Source of the DNA: Actinomadura roseirufa
GTDB lineage: Bacteria; Actinomycetota; Actinomycetes; Streptosporangiales; Streptosporangiaceae
DNA length: 64,000 bases
Reading direction: 5' to 3'
Assembly: GCF_900659635.1 (NCBI RefSeq)
Contig: NZ_CAACVB010000001.1
Coordinates: 62,001 to 126,000 of the forward strand
Shown here: piece by piece, positions 45,019-53,735 of the stretch
How positions within the stretch are numbered: the first letter of the stretch is position 1
How the letters are laid out: every line of letters starts with the position of its first letter
Notes under the pieces: model-generated
Database searches by the model: none
What the model saw: the letters and a program-made list of their open reading frames with translations, nothing else
What the model was told of the DNA's origin: nothing
Position numbers and translations under genes: made by a program

Positions 45019-46235
45019 CCCCGCTCCCCGCGCGTGAGGCGCAGGGCCGCGACGGCGTAGGTCTTGATGGCCGTCAGGTAGTCGGCGACGGGCACGAACT
45101 CGTCGTCCCAGTAGCAGTCCATCGAGCCCGGCCCGTAGGTGGCGGCCTCGATCCCGGCCTCCCAGAAGATCGGGGTATCCGGCCACGCGCGGTGGCTGTC
45201 CAGGCCCGGATCGCCTCCGGCGACACGCCGGTGCGCCGCGCCGAGCTCGCGGACGATCGTCTCGTCGTCGCCGATCCGCAGCGAGCTGCGCGGGTTCTTC
45301 TCGCAGGTCGCCTCCAGCGTCACCTCGGCCGGGAACGCGTCGAGGTCGTCGAGCGCGCGGGTCACGGCCGCGCGGACGTCGCGCAGCACGCACTCCTGCG
45401 TCTGGTCGGCGGGGAAGCGGAAGTCGAAGGTGATCGCGCAGCTCTCGGGCACCAGGTTGTGCGCCACGCCGCCGGAGATCTGGGCGACGTTGCAGATCTT
45501 CAGGTCGGGCAGCACCCGCCCGTCGGGGCCGGTGATGGGCATGTCGAGGACCTCGCGCACCACCCGGGCCGCCCGGTCGACGGCGTTCACCCCGATGTCG
45601 AGCGCCGTGGTGTGGGCGGCCCGGCCGCGCACCGACACGTTCACGTAGGCGATCCCGCGCTGCCCGAGCAGCACGCGCATGTCGCTGGGCTCGCAGTTGA
45701 TCGCGTACCGGGCGCGCAGGCCGTCGCGCAGGGCCTGGCGGGTCCCCTCGCCGCCCTCGAAGTGGTTCGGCACGGCGAGCACCGTGATGTCGCGGCCGGG
45801 CCGCAGGCCGGCCTCGGCCAGCATCGTCACCGCCATGGTCATCGCGGCGGTGCCCGCCTTCATGTCCGCGACGCCGACGCCATGGACGCGCCCATCGGCC
45901 ACGTCGCCGCCGAAGGGATCCCGGCGCCACGACCGCGAGGGCGGGTAGACCTCCATGTGGCCGTTGAAGATGAGCCCGTCGTCACGGCCCGACCCCCATC
46001 TGGCCAGGACGTTCGGCATGCCGTCGGTGCCCGATCCGGGCAGGTCGACCGGTACGGACGCCGCGCGCAGCGGCCGGGCGAGGAACTCGGCCGCCTCGGT
46101 CAGCGCGGCCCCGTCGCCCCAGACGCTGGGGATGCGGATGAAGTCCTGGAGGAAGCCGACGAGGCGGTCGGCGTTGTCGTCGACGAGCTTCAGGACGCGC
46201 TCGACGTCCTCGCCGGTGGCTGGGGGGAATTCCAT
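45015..46235 (-). CDS. M20 family metallohydrolase (ArgE/DapE-like), gene 2
   Basis: 406 residues. Metal-site motifs: IFNGHMEVYPPSRSW (the usual Asp of GHxD is Glu), HGVGVADMKAGTAAMTMAV (Asp), VPNHFEGGEGTRQAL (Glu pair in an altered E-E context) and YGPGSMDCYWDDEFVPVADYL near the C-terminus. The lid domain (GRAAHTTALDIGVNAV) is full. Only about a quarter identical by eye to the neighbouring M20 protein, so not a recent tandem duplicate. It is the first structural gene after the IclR gene (20-base gap). Confidence 0.92.
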   Translation of the reverse strand: MEFPPATGEDVERVLKLVDDNADRLVGFLQDFIRIPSVWGDGAALTEAAEFLARPLRAASVPVDLPGSGTDGMPNVLARWGSGRDDGLIFNGHMEVYPPSRSWRRDPFGGDVADGRVHGVGVADMKAGTAAMTMAVTMLAEAGLRPGRDITVLAVPNHFEGGEGTRQALRDGLRARYAINCEPSDMRVLLGQRGIAYVNVSVRGRAAHTTALDIGVNAVDRAARVVREVLDMPITGPDGRVLPDLKICNVAQISGGVAHNLVPESCAITFDFRFPADQTQECVLRDVRAAVTRALDDLDAFPAEVTLEATCEKNPRSSLRIGDDETIVRELGAAHRRVAGGDPGLDSHRAWPDTPIFWEAGIEAATYGPGSMDCYWDDEFVPVADYLTAIKTYAVAALRLTRGERG

Positions 46236-46255
46236 GTGCGTCAGCTACTCCTTCG

Positions 46256-46936
46256 CTAGTGGCCGGCCGGGTCCGGCATCCCGAGTTCCAGGGACAGGGC
46301 GTGGGCGCGCGAGGCGACGAGCTTCCCGATCGTGTGCACCTGCGCGTCGGAGATCCGGAAGGTCGGGCCGACGACGCTGACCGCGGCCGCGACGCTGCCG
46401 TCGGGCCAGCGCACGGTCGCCGCGATGGCGGTCACGCCGTCCTCCAGGGTGTGGCTCGCGACGACGTAGCCCTGGTCCCCGCAGCGGTCGCTCAGCGCGG
46501 TGCCGATGGCGGTGCCCCGCAGCGGCACCGTCTTGCCGAGCCAGCCGCTGTGCCGGATCGACTTGTCGCTCTCGGCGAGGCGCGCGTACAGCACCGTCTC
46601 CTGCGGGCCGGCGACGCCCAGGTAGGCGCTCTCCCCCAGCTCGTCGCGCAGCGCGGCGAGGTGCGGTTCGGCGAGCCGGTACAGCGGGACGCTGCTCATG
46701 GACGTCACGGCCACCTGGATCAGGCGGCTCGCGCCGTGGTAGGCGCCGTCGTCGTCGCGCCGGACGAACTCGGTCGCCTCCAGCGTGCGCAGCAGCCGCG
46801 ACGCCGTCGCGGGCGACAGGTTGACCCGCCGCGCGAGGTCCACAAGGCCGAGTCCGTCGTTGGTGGCGACCTCCACCAGCAGGGTGAGAGCCCGCTCCAC
46901 GGTGCGCGTCGGCACCGGACCGTTGTCTGTCGACAC
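46256..46936 (-). CDS. IclR family transcriptional regulator of the catabolic island
   Basis: 226 residues from GTG 46936 with GAAGAGGG upstream; an upstream extension of ten mostly Arg/Lys residues is rejected. Winged helix at about residues 8-60 (TVERALTLLVEVATNDGLGLVDLARRVNLSPATASRLLRTLEATEFV) and effector domain (LRDELGESAYLGVAGPQETVLYARL; GKTVPLRGTAIGTALSDRC). It lies between the leftward M20/thiolase operon and the rightward imidazolonase operon and would control both through the inverted repeat at 47000-47031. Confidence 0.93.
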   Translation of the reverse strand: MSTDNGPVPTRTVERALTLLVEVATNDGLGLVDLARRVNLSPATASRLLRTLEATEFVRRDDDGAYHGASRLIQVAVTSMSSVPLYRLAEPHLAALRDELGESAYLGVAGPQETVLYARLAESDKSIRHSGWLGKTVPLRGTAIGTALSDRCGDQGYVVASHTLEDGVTAIAATVRWPDGSVAAAVSVVGPTFRISDAQVHTIGKLVASRAHALSLELGMPDPAGH

Positions 46937-46999
46937 CCTCTTCGTCCTCCGTCGTCGTCTTCGCACTGAGTGCTTGCCTTGCCCTCAGAGCCTGTGCTT

Positions 47000-47031
47000 T
47001 CATCTAGTGACCTTCGATTTTTACTAGATGA
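47000..47031. promoter_or_regulatory. IclR-type operator, divergent promoter of the island
   Basis: TCATCTAGT (47000-47008) and ACTAGATGA (47023-47031) are a perfect 9-bp inverted repeat with a 14-base AT-rich centre. It lies between the IclR start (46936) and the imidazolonase-like start (47043), inside the rightward leader, so a bound regulator would block it. Confidence 0.65.
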
Positions 47032-47042
47032 CAGGGTGGCAG

Positions 47043-48401
47043 ATGAGCGGCGAACTGTCCAGCGGCGAGGCCCCGGTGCGGGTCGACCTCGTGGTCGCCC
47101 ACGCGGCCGAGGTGCTCACGTGCCGGCCCGCGTCGGGACGGGGCGTCCGCGGTGCCGAACTCGGCCGTCCCGAGCGCATCGAGGACGGCGCGCTGGCGAT
47201 CGACGACGGCCGCGTCGTGGCCGCCGGGTCCTCCGCCGAGGTGCTCGCCCGCTACGCCGGGCGTACGGTGCTCGACGCCACCGGCAAGCTGGTCACGCCC
47301 GGGTTCGTGGACACGCACACGCACCTGGTGCACGAGGGCTCCCGGCATGGGGAGTGGGGCCGCAAGGTGCTCGGCGTCACAGGCGGCCCGCTGGGCGCGG
47401 GCATCGAGCACACCGCCCGCGTGACCGGGGCCGCCGGATTCCGGCGGCTGCGCGAGGGCGCGCTGGAGCGGCTGGACACGATGCTGGCGCACGGCACGAC
47501 CACCGTGGAGGCCAAGTCCGGCTACGGGCTGACCCCGGCGTCCGAGCGCCGGCTCCTTGAGGTCGTCGCGTCCCTCGACCATCCGGTCGAGGTGGTCGGC
47601 ACGTTCCTGGGCGCCCACGTCCCGCCGGGCGGGGTACCGGGCGGCGGTTTCGTCGACGACGTCATCGCCCAACTCCGCGAGGTGCGCGACCTGGCCGAGT
47701 ACTGCGACGTGTGCTGCGACCCGGTGGGCTTCACCCCCGCCGACTGCGCGAGGATCGCCCGCGCCGCCCGCGAGCGCGGGTACGGGGTGCGCGTCCACGC
47801 CGACCAGACCGGCTACGGCGGGGGCGCCGAGATGGCGATCGAGGCGGGCGCGGCGTCCGCCGACCACCTCGAGCACGTCTCCGACAGGGCGATCGGCATG
47901 TTCGCCGACTCGGCCACGGCCGCGACGCTGCTGCCCGGGGTCAGCTACCACCTCATGGACATGGTGCCCGGCCCCGGCGAGGGGGCCTGGACGGAGCCCC
48001 GGCGCCCCCGGCTGGGCAGCCGCTACCGGCGGCTGATCGACTCCGGCGCGCTGGTCGTCCTCGCCACCGACTTCAACCCCGGCACCAGCCCCACCCCGTC
48101 GATGCAGGCCGTCATGCAGCTGGCGGCCCGCCTCTACCGCCTCTCCTACGGCGAGGCATGGCACATGAGCACGATCAACGCGGCGGTCGCCCTGGGCCGG
48201 GACGCCTCCATCGGCAGTCTCGAAGCGGGCAAGCGGGCCGACGTCGTGATCTGGAACGTTCCGTCTCACGAGATGGTCATCAACCGGTTCGGAGTCAACC
48301 TCGTGGCATCGGTGATCAAGGACGGCGCCGTCGTGCACGACACCGCGCCGCGTCCGGCCGGACCGGTGCGCGTCACGAGCAACACGGAAGTGGAGTCCTG
48401 A
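47043..48401 (+). CDS. Imidazolonepropionase-like amidohydrolase (HutI family)
   Basis: 452 residues. ATG 47043 has AGGGTGG upstream; ATG 47028 lies inside the operator and lacks a ribosome site. HutI-type features in order: metal HTH in GFVDTHTHLVHEGSRHGEW (with the substrate Arg), EAKSGYGLTP, TFLGAHVPPGG, RVHADQTGYGGGAEMAIEAGAASADHLEH and ATDFNPGTSPTPSMQ (metal Asp). HutI opens the imidazolone ring of imidazolonepropionate to N-formiminoglutamate. At 452 residues it is longer than usual (about 400-410) with an extended N-terminal beta part. Followed two bases later by a urocanase-family gene whose active site is altered, so the ring substrate may be a modified imidazolone. Confidence 0.92.
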   Translation: MSGELSSGEAPVRVDLVVAHAAEVLTCRPASGRGVRGAELGRPERIEDGALAIDDGRVVAAGSSAEVLARYAGRTVLDATGKLVTPGFVDTHTHLVHEGSRHGEWGRKVLGVTGGPLGAGIEHTARVTGAAGFRRLREGALERLDTMLAHGTTTVEAKSGYGLTPASERRLLEVVASLDHPVEVVGTFLGAHVPPGGVPGGGFVDDVIAQLREVRDLAEYCDVCCDPVGFTPADCARIARAARERGYGVRVHADQTGYGGGAEMAIEAGAASADHLEHVSDRAIGMFADSATAATLLPGVSYHLMDMVPGPGEGAWTEPRRPRLGSRYRRLIDSGALVVLATDFNPGTSPTPSMQAVMQLAARLYRLSYGEAWHMSTINAAVALGRDASIGSLEAGKRADVVIWNVPSHEMVINRFGVNLVASVIKDGAVVHDTAPRPAGPVRVTSNTEVES

Positions 48402-48403
48402 GG

Positions 48404-50083
48404 ATGAGTGCGGGGAAGCGGCCTCCGGTCGAGGCCGCACGCGGACGGCGGTTGCGCTGCCGCGGCTGGCGGCAGGAGGGCCTGCTGCGAATGCTCGAGA
48501 ACACCCTGGAGAACGGCGAACGGCCCGAGGACCTGATCATTTACGCGGCCACCGGCAAGGCCGCCCGCGACTGGGACAGCTACGCGGCGATCGTCGAGGC
48601 GCTGACCGACCTGCGCGACGACGAGACGCTCGTCGTGCAGTCCGGCAAGCCGGTGGCCCGCTTCGCCACCTCCGCGGCCGCCCCGCGCGTGGTGGTCGCG
48701 AACACCAACCTGGTCGGCCAGTACGCCACCTGGGACACCTTCTACGACTTGCAGAAGCGCGGCCTGATCTCCTACGGCCAGTACACCGCCGGCGCCTGGC
48801 AGTACATCGGGCAGCAGGGCGTCGTGCAGACCACCTACGAGACGTTCGCCGCCGCGGCCCGGACGCACTTCGACGGCTCCCTGCGCGGGAGGTTCGTCGT
48901 GTCGGCGGGCCTGGGCGGGATGGGCGGCGCCCAGCCGCTGGCGATGAAGCTGCACGGCGCGGTCGCGGTCATCGTCGAGGTGGACGAGGCCAAGGCCGAC
49001 CGCCGTCTCGCGTCCGGCTACCTGGACGTGAAGGCGCACTCGGTCGCCGAGGCGATGGCGGCGGCGGAACGGGCCCTGGCCGATCGCTCGGCGCTGTCGG
49101 TCGGGCTCATCGCCAACGCCGCCGACGCGCTCCCCGAGATCGTCGCCGCCCGGTGCCCGGACCTGGTGACCGACCAGACCTCCGCGCACGACATGCGCGA
49201 CGGCTACGTCGCCGCGGGCATGTCGCCGGAGGAGGCGCGCCGGATGCGCCGCGACGACCCCAACGGGTACGAGCTCCGCGCGCTGGACACGGTGCGCCGC
49301 CACGTCGAGGCCATGGTCGCCGCGCAGGACGCCGGGGCCGTGGTGTTCGAGTACGGCAACGCGATCCGCTACCAGGCGGCCCGCGCGGGCTACCGGCGAG
49401 CCAACGACTTCGACGGTTTCGTCAAGAAGTACATTCGCCCGAACTTCTGCGTAGGCAAGGGACCGTGCCGCTGGGTAGCGCTGTCCGGCGACGAGAACGA
49501 CATCCGGCTCATCGACGAGGCGATCCTGGAGCGGTTCGCCGGCGACCCGTCGATCACCGGCTGGATCGCGGTCGCCATGAGCTCCATCCCGCACCAGGGC
49601 CTCCCGGCGCGCAGCTCGTGGTTCGGCTACGGCCAGCGCCTGGAGTTCGGGCTGATGGTCAACGACATGGTCCGCGACGGCGTCCTGGCCGGACCGGTCG
49701 CGATGTCGCGCGACCACCTCGACAGCGGGGCGGTGGCCCAGCCCACCCGCGAGACCGAGGGGATGCTCGACGGCAGCGACGCCGTGGCGGACTGGCCGAT
49801 CCTCAACGCCCTGCTCAACGCCTCGGGCGGCGCGGACCTGGTGGCGGTGCACCAGGGCGCGGGCAGCGGCATGGGCGGATCCATCTCCGCCGGCGTGACG
49901 CTGGTCATCGACGGCACCGCGGAGTGCCGGGCGAAGCTGGAGCGGGTGCTGCGCACCGACCCGGGCATCGGCGTGATCCGCCATGCCGACGCCGGATACC
50001 CCGAGGCGATCGCGGTGGCCGAGGACAGCGACCTCGTCGTGCCGCGGGTCGGCGGCGGGGCCACCGGGCCCCCGCGGCGGTGA
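48404..50083 (+). CDS. Urocanase-family protein with altered active site (HutU paralogue)
   Basis: 559 residues, full urocanase length; conserved blocks include QYTAGAWQYIGQQGVVQTTYETF, LVTDQTSAHDMRDGY, KYIRPNFCVGKGPCRWVALSGDENDI, GRDHLDSG-like SRDHLDSGAV, RETEGMLDGSDAVADWPILNALLN and GVIRHADAGY. Three sites deviate from canonical HutU: the YGGTGKAARNW block reads YAATGKAARDW (Y47), YGNNIR reads YGNAIR, and GLPARICW, which holds the catalytic Cys (Cys410 in the Pseudomonas putida enzyme), reads GLPARSSW with Ser405. The NAD-dependent hydratase fold is kept, but an ordinary urocanate reaction is doubtful. No histidine ammonia-lyase is nearby. A modified urocanate (for example thio- or methyl-urocanate) is a reasonable hypothesis. 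Confidence 0.9.
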   Translation: MSAGKRPPVEAARGRRLRCRGWRQEGLLRMLENTLENGERPEDLIIYAATGKAARDWDSYAAIVEALTDLRDDETLVVQSGKPVARFATSAAAPRVVVANTNLVGQYATWDTFYDLQKRGLISYGQYTAGAWQYIGQQGVVQTTYETFAAAARTHFDGSLRGRFVVSAGLGGMGGAQPLAMKLHGAVAVIVEVDEAKADRRLASGYLDVKAHSVAEAMAAAERALADRSALSVGLIANAADALPEIVAARCPDLVTDQTSAHDMRDGYVAAGMSPEEARRMRRDDPNGYELRALDTVRRHVEAMVAAQDAGAVVFEYGNAIRYQAARAGYRRANDFDGFVKKYIRPNFCVGKGPCRWVALSGDENDIRLIDEAILERFAGDPSITGWIAVAMSSIPHQGLPARSSWFGYGQRLEFGLMVNDMVRDGVLAGPVAMSRDHLDSGAVAQPTRETEGMLDGSDAVADWPILNALLNASGGADLVAVHQGAGSGMGGSISAGVTLVIDGTAECRAKLERVLRTDPGIGVIRHADAGYPEAIAVAEDSDLVVPRVGGGATGPPRR

Positions 50084-50162
50084 GGGCGGTGCGCACGGCG
50101 GGCCGGGCGGTCCGTCCCGCGACGAGATCGGGATCCGGCGGTTCCAGGGAGGCGAGGACAGG

Positions 50163-51335
50163 GTGGACGAGCAGGTAGCCGCGCTCGGCGGCATCAGGGT
50201 CCTCGACCTCGGGCGGGTGCTGTCGGGCCCCTTCTGCGGCCGGATCCTGGCCGACCTCGGCGCCGAGGTCATCAAGATCGAGTCCGCGGCCGGCGACGAC
50301 GGCCGGCACTTCGGGCCCTTCCACGAGGGCACCAGCAGCTACCACCGGCTCCTCAACCGGAACAAGTTCGGCATCACGCTGGACCTGAAGTCGGACGAGG
50401 GCCGCCGGACGCTGACCGCGCTCGTCCGGCGCTCCGACGTGCTCGTCGAGAACTTCCGGCCGGGGGTCATCGACCGGCTCGGCTTCTCCCCCGACCGGCT
50501 GCTGGAGATCAACCCCCGGCTGGTGGCGGTCAGCATCAGCGGCTTCGGCCGCACCGGGCCGCTGTCCGATCTGCCCGCCTACGACTTGATCGTCCAGGCG
50601 ATGTCGGGGCTGATGTCGGCGACCGGCCCGGACGGCGGTCCGGGGACGCGGATCGGCGTCAGCATCGGCGACATCGTGCCCGGCATGTACGCCGCGACCG
50701 CCGTGCTGGCGGCGCTGCACCAGCGGGAGAGGAGCGGGCGGGGCCAGCACGTCGACGTGGCGATGTTCGACGGGCTGCTGTCGGTCCTGGAGTCGGTCGC
50801 GATGCGCGCGCTGCTCACCGACGAGCCGATCGCGCCGACCGGGAGCCACCACGCGATCAGCGCGCCGTTCGGCACCTTCGCCACGCGCGACGAGCCGATC
50901 GCCATCGCGGTCGCGAACGACCCGCTGTTCGCCGCCCTCGCCTCGGCGCTCGGGCGTCCCGGGTGGACCGGCGACGCGCGGTTCCGCACCGACGCCGAAC
51001 GCGGGCGGCACCGCCACGAGCTGCGGACGGAGCTGGAGGCGGCGCTGGCCGGGTGGACCCGTGACGAAGCGATCGAGGTGCTGTCGGCGGCCGGTGTGCC
51101 GTGCGGGCCCGTGCTCGGCGTCCGCGAGTCCCTGGGCCACGCGCAGGCCGCCGCGCGCGGCATGGTGCGCACCGAGGCCGACGGCTTCCCGACGCTGGGC
51201 AACGGCTTCCGGATGGCCGGCTCACGCGAGGACACCATGATCGCGCCCGCCCTGGGACAGCACAACGACCTGGTCGCGGGCTGGGTGGGCGAGCCGGTCC
51301 GTACCGGGGGCCGAGGGGAGAACGACGATGTTTGA
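50163..51335 (+). CDS. CaiB/BaiF class III CoA-transferase
   Basis: 390 residues from GTG 50163 (MDEQVAALGG), with GGGAGGCGAGG upstream. Family landmarks: RVLDLGRVLSGPFCGRILADLGAEVIKIE at the N-terminus, the catalytic Asp in LPAYDLIVQAMSGLM, SGRGQHVDVAMFDGLLS and AAGVPCGPVLGVRE. These interlocked-dimer enzymes move CoA from one acyl-CoA to a carboxylate. Here it probably activates an acid produced by the ring-opening enzymes, feeding the overlapping acyl-CoA dehydrogenase gene (8-base overlap). Confidence 0.94.
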   Translation: MDEQVAALGGIRVLDLGRVLSGPFCGRILADLGAEVIKIESAAGDDGRHFGPFHEGTSSYHRLLNRNKFGITLDLKSDEGRRTLTALVRRSDVLVENFRPGVIDRLGFSPDRLLEINPRLVAVSISGFGRTGPLSDLPAYDLIVQAMSGLMSATGPDGGPGTRIGVSIGDIVPGMYAATAVLAALHQRERSGRGQHVDVAMFDGLLSVLESVAMRALLTDEPIAPTGSHHAISAPFGTFATRDEPIAIAVANDPLFAALASALGRPGWTGDARFRTDAERGRHRHELRTELEAALAGWTRDEAIEVLSAAGVPCGPVLGVRESLGHAQAAARGMVRTEADGFPTLGNGFRMAGSREDTMIAPALGQHNDLVAGWVGEPVRTGGRGENDDV

Positions 51336-52491
51336 CCTGCTCGACGACCAGAGGCGGGAGTTCCGCGACACCCTGCGGGAGTTCTGCGGCAAGGAGGTCA
51401 TGCCCGGCGCGGCGGCGCGCGACGCCGGGGCCGAGTACCCGGCCGGGCTGATCTCCCGGCTGGCCGACATGGGGCTCATGGGCATCACGATCCCCGAGGA
51501 GTACGGCGGCCTGGGCCTGGACATGACGACCCAGGTGCTCGCGATGGAGGAGATCGCCTACGCCGACGCGTCCCTGGGGTCGGTGTTCGCCGGCCACTAC
51601 CTCGGCATGGAGACGCTGCGCCAGTTCGGCTCGTCCGGGCAGCGCGAACGGTACCTGCCCGGCCTGGCCACCGGCGCCTTCCGGGTCTCCTTCGCCCTGA
51701 CCGAACCCGACGCCGGCTCGGACATCGGCCGCATCCGGACCCGCGCCGCCGCCGGGCCGGACGGCTGGACGCTGTCGGGGCGCAAGACCTTCATCAGCAA
51801 CGCCCGCGAGTCCGACGGGATGGTCGTGTTCGCGATGACCGACCCCGGCGCGGGAATCCGCGGCATCACCGCGTTCCTCGTCCCCACGGACGCGGAGGGC
51901 CTCGGCTTCTCCTCACCCATCGAGAAGCTGGGCATCCGCGGCGAGCACGCCTACGAGGTGTCCCTCGACGGCGTCCGGGTCGGGCACGGCGCGACGCTCG
52001 GCGAGCCCGGCGGGGGCGGGCGCATCGCGCTGGAGGTCCTCAACAGCGCCCGCATCGACGTGGCGGCGCTGGCCAACGGGGTCGCCATGCGCGCGCTGGA
52101 CCTCGCCACCGCGTACGCGTCGACGCGGGTCCAGTTCGGCGGGCCGCTCCGCGACCTCCAGGCGATCCAGGTGCTGCTCGCCGAGATCGACGCGCTGGTC
52201 CAGTCGGGACGCCTGCACGCCTACCACGCGGCGGCGCTGCGCGACCGGGACGAGGACGTACGGCGGGCCGGATCGCTCGCCAAGTACGTGGCGAGCGAGA
52301 ACTGCTTCCAGGCCGTCGACAGGGCACTGCAGATCCACGGCGGCTACGGCTACGTGAAGGAAAGCGAGATCGAGCGTCTCTACCGGGACTGCCGGATCTT
52401 CCGGATCTACGAGGGCACCTCCCAGATCCAGCTCCTCACCGTCGCGAAACTGCTGGCCCGGCTCCACGACAGGCACGGAACCGTGGTGTAG
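51328..52491 (+). CDS. Acyl-CoA dehydrogenase
   Basis: 387 residues, ATG overlapping the CoA-transferase end. FAD-dependent three-domain enzyme: ITIPEEYGGLGLD, SFALTEPDAGSDIGRIRTRA (FAD/substrate), RKTFISNA, QFGGPLRDLQAIQ, and the C-terminal QIHGGYGYVKESEIERLYRDCRIFRIYEGTSQIQ, where the Glu of IYEGTS is the catalytic base. Introduces an alpha,beta double bond into an acyl-CoA made by the neighbouring transferase. Chain-length specificity is not readable. A 200-base gap follows. Confidence 0.94.
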   Translation: MFDLLDDQRREFRDTLREFCGKEVMPGAAARDAGAEYPAGLISRLADMGLMGITIPEEYGGLGLDMTTQVLAMEEIAYADASLGSVFAGHYLGMETLRQFGSSGQRERYLPGLATGAFRVSFALTEPDAGSDIGRIRTRAAAGPDGWTLSGRKTFISNARESDGMVVFAMTDPGAGIRGITAFLVPTDAEGLGFSSPIEKLGIRGEHAYEVSLDGVRVGHGATLGEPGGGGRIALEVLNSARIDVAALANGVAMRALDLATAYASTRVQFGGPLRDLQAIQVLLAEIDALVQSGRLHAYHAAALRDRDEDVRRAGSLAKYVASENCFQAVDRALQIHGGYGYVKESEIERLYRDCRIFRIYEGTSQIQLLTVAKLLARLHDRHGTVV

Positions 52492-52693
52492 CCACGAGCC
52501 GCCCCCCGGTTCCGCCGTACGCGGGACACGGCCGGATCGACACCCCGACGACTCGACGAGACCACGACGGCCCGCGCGGCGCGCACGACGCGTCCGCGCC
52601 ATGGGCGACGCCCACCCCGGCGCGGGGACGCATCGCGCCCGGCGAGGGCACGACTCAATTCATGATCACCCATCGTCCCCTTCGGAGTTCGTG

Positions 52694-53704
52694 ATGGCAG
52701 AGACACTGAGAGAACCGGTGACCGGGCGGAGCGTGTGGACGGCGGCCGACATCGGCGGCGAGGACTCCTACGCGCGGAGGTTCACCGAGGACGACCTCCT
52801 GGAGTTCGACCGGGCCCTGGCCGGCGTCCGGGACACGCCGGCGCGGGAGCTGGCCAAGCGCGACTTCCCGCTGCCGGGCTTCGGCGACAAGGTCCGCGAC
52901 CTCGTCGAGGAGCTCGAACACGGCACCGGGTTCACGCTGCTGCGGGGCCTGCCGATCCACGACCGCTACAGCGTCGAGGAGGCCACCAAGATCTACTGGG
53001 CGATCGGCCTGCACATGGGCGAGCTGGTCCCGCAGAACCGCAGGGGCGAGCTGATCGGCCACATCCGGAACCTCGGCGCCAAGGGCCACAACGCGCGGGG
53101 GTACGCGACGGCCTCGGCCGCCGCGTTCCACACCGACCAGACCGACATCGTCGGGCTGATGTGCCTGAACCAGGCCCGCAGCGGGGGCATCAGCCTCGTC
53201 GCCAGCGCGATGACCGCCTACAACCTCGTCCTGGAAGAGCACCCGGAGTGGCTCGACGTCCTCTACAAGCGGTTCCCGACCGACTGGGTCAGCGAGGAGC
53301 CGCCCGGAAGCCCCGGCTGGTACTACTCACGGCTCTACTCCTACGTGGACGGCCTGCTGTCGGCGGCCTACCGCACCGGCCGGATCCTCAGCGCCACCCG
53401 GTTCCCGGACGTGCCGCGGCTCAGCGCGCGCGAGGTGGCGTGCCTCCTGTACCTCGACGAGCTGCCCACCCGGCCTGGGATCGCGCTGGACATGACGCTG
53501 GAGGTCGGCGACATCCAGTTCGTCAACAACTTCGTGACGGTGCACAGCCGGACCGGCTTCGTGGACGACCCCGACGACCCGTGGTTCCAGCGGCACCTGC
53601 TGCGGCTGTGGGTCAGCCGCCCCGACACCGGGCGCGTCGTGTGCCCCGAATACCACTACTGGCGCAGCGGCATCTCGCGCCTGGAGTGGGCGCGGTCCGC
53701 GTGA
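52694..53704 (+). CDS. TauD/TfdA-like Fe(II)/2-oxoglutarate dioxygenase, copy A
   Basis: 336 residues; ATG 52694 with CGGAG 8 bases upstream. Iron ligands His146 and Asp148 (FHTDQTD) and His284 (TVHSRTGF), with the 2-oxoglutarate Arg in LLRLWVSR. The family oxidises unactivated C-H bonds, often next to amino, carboxyl or sulfonate groups. Close in sequence to the gene directly downstream, suggesting a tandem duplication followed by divergence. Starts a new transcription segment after a 200-base gap. Substrate unknown; oxidation of a side chain before amidase or CoA steps is possible. Confidence 0.91.
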   Translation: MAETLREPVTGRSVWTAADIGGEDSYARRFTEDDLLEFDRALAGVRDTPARELAKRDFPLPGFGDKVRDLVEELEHGTGFTLLRGLPIHDRYSVEEATKIYWAIGLHMGELVPQNRRGELIGHIRNLGAKGHNARGYATASAAAFHTDQTDIVGLMCLNQARSGGISLVASAMTAYNLVLEEHPEWLDVLYKRFPTDWVSEEPPGSPGWYYSRLYSYVDGLLSAAYRTGRILSATRFPDVPRLSAREVACLLYLDELPTRPGIALDMTLEVGDIQFVNNFVTVHSRTGFVDDPDDPWFQRHLLRLWVSRPDTGRVVCPEYHYWRSGISRLEWARSA

Positions 53705-53735
53705 CCCCCGGCCCGACAGCGATCAGGAGTTCACT

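Noticed and set aside
47711-48403. In-frame upstream extension of the urocanase-family gene.
   Set aside because: It overlaps the imidazolonepropionase-like gene for almost 700 bases in another frame; ATG 48404 gives the normal family length.
47043-50083. Simple histidine utilisation (hut) operon.
   Set aside because: No HutH is present, the urocanase has lost the catalytic Cys position, and the following genes are CoA, oxygenase and amidase functions not used for histidine.
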